Assembly: GCA_019247135.1 (NCBI GenBank)
Contig: JAFAPL010000448.1
Span: 1-5,436 of the forward strand
Reading direction: 5' to 3'
DNA from: Chloroflexota bacterium
Lineage (GTDB): Bacteria > Chloroflexota > UBA6077 > CF-72
DNA length: 5,436 nucleotides
Shown: one piece after another, positions 1-4,329 of the stretch
How the letters are laid out: the number at the start of each line of letters is the position of its first letter
Position numbering within the stretch: position 1 is the stretch's first letter
Notes under the pieces: generated by a model
Databases searched by the model: none
Seen by the model: the letters and a program-made list of their open reading frames with translations, nothing else
Told to the model about the DNA's origin: nothing
Position numbers and translations under genes: made by a program

Positions 1-182
1 CGGTGTACATACAGGAGCCGCTCGGGTCCGACCTGTTCCTGACACTCGAGCTGGGCGGGACTTACGTCAAGGCGCGCACGAGCCCGGACCTGCCAGTCCG
101 CCCCGGCGACCACGTCGAAGTGGCCCTGGATCCCGCCAAGCTGCATCTGTTCGACGCAGAGACCGGCGTCTCGCTGCGCTAG
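1..182 (+). CDS. Sugar ABC transporter ATP-binding protein, C-terminal fragment (MalK/UgpC/MsmX type)
   Basis: This is the last 59 codons of a gene cut by the left edge of the window; the frame runs from base 3 to a TAG at 180-182. The translation contains EPLGSDLFLTLELGG, then VRPGDHVEVALDP and KLHLFDAETGVSLR. This matches the C-terminal TOBE/MOP-like domain of CUT1-family sugar importer ATPases, in which 'E-LG-d', 'r-GD-v-l-ld' and 'lHLFD-eTG' are typical. The nucleotide-binding domain (Walker A/B, LSGGQ) lies outside the window. In this family the protein sits on the cytoplasmic face, hydrolyses ATP to drive import, and its regulatory domain can bind regulators. It converges on the permease operon, so it may serve that transporter, or several transporters as MsmX does. 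Family assignment is firm; partnership with the neighbouring permeases is inferred. Confidence 0.9.
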   Translation, partial: VYIQEPLGSDLFLTLELGGTYVKARTSPDLPVRPGDHVEVALDPAKLHLFDAETGVSLR

Positions 183-204
183 CCGCCTTCAACCTGGCGC
201 AGCG
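172..204 (+). terminator. Hairpin spanning the ATPase stop codon (possible terminator, no T-tract)
   Basis: Bases 172-182 can pair with 194-204 in an 11-bp stem with one G-T wobble (180/196) and an 11-base loop. The left arm contains the last codons and the TAG stop of the ATPase gene. No T-run follows on the plus strand, so it is not a textbook intrinsic terminator. It could slow polymerase, protect the mRNA 3' end, or be fortuitous. Its right arm coincides with a degenerate copy of the repeat found at 243-286 and 296-339. Confidence 0.35.
186..204. repeat. Degenerate third half-copy of the intergenic palindromic repeat
   Basis: The 19 bases beginning CCTTCAACCT match the right half of the repeat copy at 321-339 at 17 of 19 positions. 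The left arm that would complete the palindrome is absent: the ATPase coding sequence occupies that place. It looks like a decayed or truncated copy at the edge of the repeat cluster. Confidence 0.5.
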
Positions 205-242
205 TCACTTCTGAGTCTGCTACCCCCCAGCAAATTCCAAAA

Positions 243-286
243 GCGGGGATTTTGAAGGGGCGCAGCCCCTTCAACCCAGCGGAGCG
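243..286. repeat. 44-bp palindromic intergenic repeat, copy 1
   Basis: This is the first of two near-identical 44-bp units (41 of 44 positions equal; differences at 262, 263 and 277). Its core is a perfect 10-bp inverted repeat, TTGAAGGGGC (252-261) and GCCCCTTCAA (265-274), around a 3-base loop, followed by a conserved tail ending AGCGGAGCG. It lies between two genes whose 3' ends face each other. The hairpin could act as a bidirectional transcription stop or RNA-stabilising element, but no T-tract flanks it on either strand. It resembles REP-type dispersed repeats in design; that class assignment is inference. Confidence 0.85.
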
Positions 287-295
287 CCATTGCAT

Positions 296-339
296 GCGGG
301 GATTTTGAAGGGGCAGAGCCCCTTCAACCTAGCGGAGCG
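296..339. repeat. 44-bp palindromic intergenic repeat, copy 2
   Basis: This second unit sits 9 bases after the first (period 53). The stem is TTGAAGGGGC (305-314) and GCCCCTTCAA (318-327) with loop AGA. The stem arms are identical to those of copy 1, while the loop differs at two of three bases. That pattern suggests selection on, or recent copying of, a hairpin. The unit ends 5 bases from the stop codon of the minus-strand lipoprotein gene, so transcripts of that operon would carry both hairpins in their 3' end. Confidence 0.85.
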
Positions 340-344
340 TCTCT

Positions 345-797
345 TTATTGCTTGCCCGGATCCGACACGAAGACCTCCACGTCCTCGTTATTGTGCAGCG
401 TCAGCTTATCGCTACTCTCCCAAGCCGGATTCACGCTGTACGACCAGTGCAGATCCGTCGTCGAATCGCTACCCGCACCCGTGTGCACCTTCACCGTCTG
501 TCCTGGCGCCAGCGTGAACCCTTGCGGAAAGTTGTACGACCGCCCCATCACGTTGCGCAGCACCCACGCGCTCATGTTCACCGGCGTCGTGTCGGAATTG
601 GTCAGACACACGTACTCGTCGGACGCGTCACCCAGCTTGGAACAGCTGCGATCGATGACGACATTCGGCACGCCCCCGTTGGTGACGCGTGCGCTCGAAG
701 CGACCTGTGGTGGCGGGGTCACCTCCGCGCGCGACGACACGATCCCACGGCAACCCGCACTCAAGAGCGCCAGCAAGAGGAACACCGCCAGGCGCAT
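345..797 (-). CDS. Small lipoprotein with a lamin-tail domain (LTD)
   Basis: 150 aa. The N-terminus MRLAVFLLLALLSAGC is a lipoprotein signal: a positive residue at 2, a hydrophobic stretch at 3-12 and lipobox LSAGC with Cys16, so the mature protein should be membrane-anchored outside the cytoplasm. A polar linker (about 17-42) leads to a lamin-tail (LTD, PF00932-like) domain at about 43-147. Visible hallmarks are EYVCLTN (61-67), a Trp in MSAWVLRN (75-82), YNFPQGFTLAPGQTV (88-102), VHTGAG (104-109) and a final strand region near LTLHNNEDVEVF. This is an Ig-like beta fold. Cys52 and Cys64 could form a disulfide. In bacteria, LTDs occur on exported proteins and are thought to mediate binding; no enzymatic activity is expected. 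The ATG is chosen because it overlaps the upstream permease stop as TGATG, has AAAGG a few bases upstream, and gives a complete signal peptide. A longer in-frame opening upstream (to 1655) is only a shadow of the permease gene. Its role in the transporter is unknown; it might capture substrate or contact the cell surface. Confidence 0.88.
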   Translation of the reverse strand: MRLAVFLLLALLSAGCRGIVSSRAEVTPPPQVASSARVTNGGVPNVVIDRSCSKLGDASDEYVCLTNSDTTPVNMSAWVLRNVMGRSYNFPQGFTLAPGQTVKVHTGAGSDSTTDLHWSYSVNPAWESSDKLTLHNNEDVEVFVSDPGKQ

Positions 798-1717
798 CAG
801 CCTTTTACCGCTCCAGCCGTAATGCCCGAGACGATAAGGCGCTGGAAAATCAGCGCGAGCACCAGCGGCGGTAAGACCGCGAGCACGCCGCCCGCGTTCA
901 TCAGCACCGGTGAGGTGTTCACGTCGGTGACGAAGCCCGCGATGATGATCGGCATGGTCTTTGAGTTCAGCGTGGAGGTAAAGAGCAGCGCGTACAGGAA
1001 CTCGCCCCATGACGACATGAAAGCGAACATTGCGCATGCAATCAGGCCGGGCGTCGCGACTGGCAACAACACACGCATGACCATGTTGATCCAGTTGCAC
1101 CGGTCCACACGCGCGGCGTCCTCGAGATCGCGCGGAATCGCCCGGAAGAAGCTGGCCATGATCCAGACGGAATATGGGATCGTGAACGTGAGATAGGCCA
1201 GAATCAGGCCCAGCAGCGTGTCCAGTAAACCGAGCGTCTGAAAGATCAGGTACAGCGAAACCATGATGGCTAACGCCGGCACCATGCGCGTCGCCAGGTA
1301 GATCAGCATGAGCGTCGACGAGCCGCGGAAGTTCAGTCGCGCAAACGCGTAGCCAACCAGAGAACCGATGATCATGTTCAGGACAGCGACGGAGAGTCCA
1401 ACAATCGCACTGTTCAGCATCGCCCGGCCTGCGCCGAGCGCGGCGCCCCCTCCGACCAACCGCTGCGTGCCGAGCATGTCGGGATTCAGGAAAGCGAGAT
1501 AGTTGTCGAAGGTGATGTAGTCCGGAATCCAGTGCGGCGGGACAGACAGAGATTCCGCCTCGGTCATCAGGCTGGTCAGCACCACCCAGCTGAACGGCAG
1601 GACGATCCACAAGATGATCAGCACCGATGCGCCATGCACCATGATGGAGCGCCACGGCACGCGGTACCGAAGCGCGGCCTGGAGACTCGACTTACGAGCG
1701 AATGTCGCCGCGGCCAT
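797..1717 (-). CDS. Sugar ABC transporter permease, MalG/UgpE type
   Basis: 306 aa, the usual length for this family. It is an inner-membrane channel subunit of a CUT1 importer. Hydrophobic segments lie at roughly 28-50, 102-127, 133-160, 164-190, 222-246 and 274-296, consistent with six helices. The cytoplasmic EAA loop that docks to the ATPase is EDAARVDRCNWINMVM followed by RVLLP (199-219); the usual Gly of the motif is Arg206. Other family signatures are FDNYLAF (70-76), YAFARLNFRG (123-132), WGEFLYALLF (237-246) and the C-terminal GITAGAVKG. A Gly/Ala-rich insertion-like stretch (about 82-98) precedes the second helix. The chosen ATG overlaps the preceding permease gene by 26 bp and has only a weak GAAG upstream, suggesting translational coupling; Met26 is a possible but less likely alternative start. 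The substrate cannot be deduced. Confidence 0.93.
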   Translation of the reverse strand: MAAATFARKSSLQAALRYRVPWRSIMVHGASVLIILWIVLPFSWVVLTSLMTEAESLSVPPHWIPDYITFDNYLAFLNPDMLGTQRLVGGGAALGAGRAMLNSAIVGLSVAVLNMIIGSLVGYAFARLNFRGSSTLMLIYLATRMVPALAIMVSLYLIFQTLGLLDTLLGLILAYLTFTIPYSVWIMASFFRAIPRDLEDAARVDRCNWINMVMRVLLPVATPGLIACAMFAFMSSWGEFLYALLFTSTLNSKTMPIIIAGFVTDVNTSPVLMNAGGVLAVLPPLVLALIFQRLIVSGITAGAVKG

Positions 1718-2630
1718 ACAGCAGCTTCATATAGAAGATGGCGATCACGAGTGTCAGAATGGCGACCGTGTAGGACCAGGCATTCCCATGCCCGATGTCC
1801 GTCGAGATGAATGACGTGGTGTAGGCGGCGAAACCGAGCGTCGTGGTCTGGTGTCCGGGACCGCCGCCAGTGAGCAGGTAGATGATGTCGAAGATGCGGA
1901 TCCCGCCCAGTGCCTGAACGATGAGCACGATCAGAATCGGCTGCGACAGCCAGGGCAGCGTGACGTGGCGAAAGCGCGCCCAGATGGATGCGCGGTCGAC
2001 CTTGGCTGCGTCGTACAGCTCGCCCGGAATCGCCTGCAGTCCAGAGAGCAACACGAGCGCGGAGAACGGCAGCGTATTCCAGACGTTTGCGGTCACCACC
2101 GCCAGATAGCTGGTGTCCGGCGACATGAGCCAGGAGCGGTAGCTCGAGATCAGGCCCAGCGAAAACAACATGCCATTCAACGCACCGGCATTCGGGTTGA
2201 AGATCCACTTCCACATGAGCGCTGTGACGACACCGGACATCGCCCACGGCAGCAAGATGAGCGCACGCACGATCGGCCGTTGCGGAATTTGCTCATTCGC
2301 AACCAGCGCCATGATCAATGCGAGCACCAGCACGCCGACCGTCGACCAGAACGTGAACAGGAGTGTGACAGCCAGTGACGGCAGAAACTGATCGCTGGTA
2401 ATGACGTCCACGTAATTCTGCAGGCCGACGAAGGCGTACGTGTCAGGACGCCTCAGGTTGTAACGGTGGAGACTGAGCCAGAACGCGTCGACGATGGGGT
2501 ACGCGACGAGCAGGAGCACCGTCACAATCGCTGGCACGTTGAGCAGATACGCGAACGCGGTCTCGCTCAATTCGAAGCGCCGGCGGGGCGCCGCCCGTGC
2601 CTGATGTGTCAGCGCGTCAGCGGCAGCCAT
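1692..2630 (-). CDS. Sugar ABC transporter permease, MalF/UgpA type
   Basis: 312 aa inner-membrane permease and partner of the downstream MalG-type subunit. Its cytoplasmic N-terminus is rich in Ala and Arg (1-20). The first helix region reads AYLLNVPAIVTVLLLVAYPI (27-46), typical of this family; further hydrophobic segments are near 84-110, 120-142, 174-198, 228-251 and 286-305. The EAA loop is ELYDAAKVDRAS followed by IWARFRHVTLP (204-226), with Arg213 where Gly is customary. FDIIYLLTGGGPGHQTTTL (247-265) is a strong MalF/UgpA-type signature before the last helix. The ATG starts 9 bp after the binding-protein stop codon, and the upstream AAGAAA is a poor ribosome site, so expression probably depends on read-through from the gene before it. 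The family is certain; the transported compound is not. Confidence 0.94.
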   Translation of the reverse strand: MAAADALTHQARAAPRRRFELSETAFAYLLNVPAIVTVLLLVAYPIVDAFWLSLHRYNLRRPDTYAFVGLQNYVDVITSDQFLPSLAVTLLFTFWSTVGVLVLALIMALVANEQIPQRPIVRALILLPWAMSGVVTALMWKWIFNPNAGALNGMLFSLGLISSYRSWLMSPDTSYLAVVTANVWNTLPFSALVLLSGLQAIPGELYDAAKVDRASIWARFRHVTLPWLSQPILIVLIVQALGGIRIFDIIYLLTGGGPGHQTTTLGFAAYTTSFISTDIGHGNAWSYTVAILTLVIAIFYMKLLYGRGDIRS

Positions 2631-2639
2631 GGTGGTTTC

Positions 2640-4130
2640 TTACTTGTTCGCCCATTCGGTCTTGATCGCACGCGCCTTGTCAGCCGAGGCCTGGAGCGCT
2701 TCCCTCGGCGTTTTCTGTTTGAGCAGGGCTTGCTGCACGTTCGCCTGCAGATCCATGTACCAGTCGGTCCACCACGGGAACTCCAGCCCGTCGCGTGCCT
2801 GGCCGAGGCTGTTGGCGGTTTGCATCAGGTTGGGATCGGCAATGAATTTTTTCGTCCGGTCCTGGATCTCGGGGTCGTTCCACGGTGACTTGTAGGCCAT
2901 GCCCAGAGCACGCAGCAGCCACCAGCGTTTGGCGGTGTAGTACTGGCCGGTCTGGTCCTTGCCGCCGAGATATTTGATGAGATCCATCGAATACTGCTTG
3001 TTCGCGGCGGTCGATGGGATGCCGTAGTAGCGGTTCCAGGCCGGCACGTTGTGTGGTGCACTCGCATCGAGTCCAGGAAATAACACGAACTTGACGTTGA
3101 TTTTGCCCGGGATCGCCGATTTCGAGCGTTCTGGAGCATTGTCAGCCTCCAGGTCGTACCGCGAATGCGCGTTGAAGGCGACTCCGCCATAGCCGGGCTG
3201 ACTGCCCTGGGTGCGCAGCGGCGTCAACGCACCCGCGGCGAGCACCTCCATGTTGGCCTGGGCGTTGAAAATCTTCCAGTCGTTCGCGGCTGCCACCCAC
3301 CATTCGAGGATGGCCAGCGGCACCTTGTCCTGGTCTGGATACGTTGGATCACCCGCCTGGTCGAGCAGGTGGCCGCCAGAGGCAAACGTATACATCCAGA
3401 AGTCCCACATCTGGTCAGACCCCTGGGAGACATCGATCGCCAGCGGATATTCACTGATGCCCTTCTGCTTGATCGTTTCGGCCTGCGTGCGTAGCTCGTC
3501 CAGGGTTGTGGGAGGCGCGGAGAAACCCGCGTCGTTGATCATTTTCTCGTTGTAGGCAAAGACGTCGAAATCCGTGTAGTAGGGCAAGCCATATTTCTTG
3601 CCCTTCCACTGCATCTGGTTCGCGTTGTACGGGAACATGTCGGCGTACAGGGCGTTGATCTCGTCCGTCTCGTCGAGTGGTTGCACGAAGCCGCTCTCGA
3701 TCCAGGAGGCGTGATACTGATCACGCACGTAGATGACGTCCATTGGCGTCTTCGCCTGGAATCGGGTCAACAGCTCGACCAGATAGTCGCCGGCGATTGG
3801 CTCGTAGTCGACCTTGTACTGGGGTTTCTGTTGCTGGAAGCGGTCGAGGTTCTCCTGTACGAGCGGCGGCTCGTAGTTCCATCCGAGCAACTTGAGCGCG
3901 GTTACGTTGGTGCCGCCGGCGCCGGTGGCCGCCGAGGCGGTCGCGGGTGTTGGCGCCGCGGTCGGTTGCGCCGCCGGCTGCGCGGCGGGCGGCGCTGTCG
4001 TGGGTGCCGCTGCAGGCGCGGCCGCTGTAGGCGCTGGCGCGGACGGTGCGGGCGCGCAGGCGGCGACCATCCCGAGCCCACCCGCGGTAAGTCCCAGGCG
4101 AACAAACTCACGGCGCCCATAGGTGCGCAT
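2640..4130 (-). CDS. Extracellular solute-binding lipoprotein of a sugar ABC transporter (family 1 SBP, Tat-exported)
   Basis: 496 aa. The N-terminus has a twin-arginine motif, GRREFVR (5-11), a hydrophobic stretch, and a lipobox-like VAAC ending at Cys25, so it is likely exported folded by Tat and lipid-anchored outside the membrane. Residues 26-74 form an Ala/Pro/Thr/Gln spacer. The binding domain follows, with family-1 features: a first strand near LKLLGWN (79-85), PMDVIYVRDQ (129-138), WIESGFVQPLDE (143-154), GKKYGLPYYTDFDVFAYNEK (177-196), then AGFSAPPTTLDEL. Its many Trp and Tyr residues would suit stacking against sugar rings. The ATG at 4130 is preferred over in-frame upstream codons (open to 4457) because AGGGGG lies 7 bases before it, the signal peptide starts there, and the upstream part is a shadow of the aminotransferase. 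It is the first gene of the operon, with the permeases immediately after. The ligand is unknown. Confidence 0.93.
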   Translation of the reverse strand: MRTYGRREFVRLGLTAGGLGMVAACAPAPSAPAPTAAAPAAAPTTAPPAAQPAAQPTAAPTPATASAATGAGGTNVTALKLLGWNYEPPLVQENLDRFQQQKPQYKVDYEPIAGDYLVELLTRFQAKTPMDVIYVRDQYHASWIESGFVQPLDETDEINALYADMFPYNANQMQWKGKKYGLPYYTDFDVFAYNEKMINDAGFSAPPTTLDELRTQAETIKQKGISEYPLAIDVSQGSDQMWDFWMYTFASGGHLLDQAGDPTYPDQDKVPLAILEWWVAAANDWKIFNAQANMEVLAAGALTPLRTQGSQPGYGGVAFNAHSRYDLEADNAPERSKSAIPGKINVKFVLFPGLDASAPHNVPAWNRYYGIPSTAANKQYSMDLIKYLGGKDQTGQYYTAKRWWLLRALGMAYKSPWNDPEIQDRTKKFIADPNLMQTANSLGQARDGLEFPWWTDWYMDLQANVQQALLKQKTPREALQASADKARAIKTEWANK

Positions 4131-4136
4131 CCCGAG

Positions 4137-4146
4137 TCCCCCTTTT
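4137..4146 (-). promoter_or_regulatory. Ribosome binding site of the solute-binding protein gene
   Basis: The minus strand reads AAAAGGGGGA here, with 7 bases between AGGGGG and the ATG at 4130. It is the strongest Shine-Dalgarno-like sequence in the operon and settles the start codon. Strong initiation at the binding-protein gene fits the usual excess of binding protein over permease. Confidence 0.7.
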
Positions 4147-4155
4147 GCGAAGCCG

Positions 4156-4161
4156 ATTATA
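4156..4161 (-). promoter_or_regulatory. Candidate -10 box (TATAAT) of the transporter operon
   Basis: The minus strand has a perfect TATAAT within an otherwise GC-rich leader, 26 bases upstream of the binding-protein ATG. Transcription would begin near 4149, giving a leader of about 19 bases that just includes the ribosome site. No recognisable -35 box stands 16-18 bases upstream (CGCCGC is there), so an activator or an alternative sigma factor may be needed, or the match may be chance. Confidence 0.45.
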
Positions 4162-4209
4162 GGCCCGCCGGTTACCGCGCGGCGAAGCAATGCTGGTACT
4201 TGGGGATCA

Positions 4210-4290
4210 ACCCTCACCCCCCTTTTATCTCTCCGAGGGTCCCTGAAAAACTCCCCCTCCCTGAGACAGGGAGGGGGCTGGGGGGTGGGT
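4210..4290. repeat. Nested C-rich/G-rich inverted repeat around the terminator
   Basis: Outside the terminator stem, ACCCTCACCCCCC (4210-4222) is nearly complementary to GGGGGGTGGGT (4280-4290), apart from a 2-base bulge. The whole block therefore forms a nested palindrome. Blocks of this C-run/G-run style recur between genes in many GC-rich bacterial genomes, so this may be a dispersed element that also supplies the terminator. Only one copy is present here, so the dispersed nature is inference. Confidence 0.5.
4246..4277 (-). terminator. Intrinsic terminator after the aminotransferase gene
   Basis: On the minus strand, CCCCCTCCCT (4277-4268) and AGGGAGGGGG (4262-4253) form a perfect 10-bp GC-rich stem around a GTCTC loop, followed by AG and five T residues. 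It lies 53 bases past the aminotransferase stop and is oriented only for that direction; the plus strand has no T-run after the stem. It should separate the aminotransferase transcript from the transporter operon. Confidence 0.8.
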
Positions 4291-4329
4291 CGAAACTCCG
4301 GAGCGACTTGCGCCAGATTGTACCGCCGG

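Noticed and set aside
243..339. Possible minimal CRISPR array (two repeats)
   Set aside because: The units are only 9 bases apart, too short for a spacer, the repeats are 44 bp with a strong hairpin, and no cas gene is present.
348..1196. Long plus-strand open frame (282 codons) opposite the lipoprotein and permease
   Set aside because: The translation is rich in Arg and His with no recognisable domain, while the opposite strand encodes clear LTD and MalG-type proteins. It is a shadow typical of GC-rich DNA.
345..1655. Reading the lipoprotein as a 436-residue protein starting at 1655
   Set aside because: The extra N-terminal part is an out-of-frame reading of the permease gene. The lipoprotein signal peptide starts at 797, with a ribosome site and the TGATG junction.
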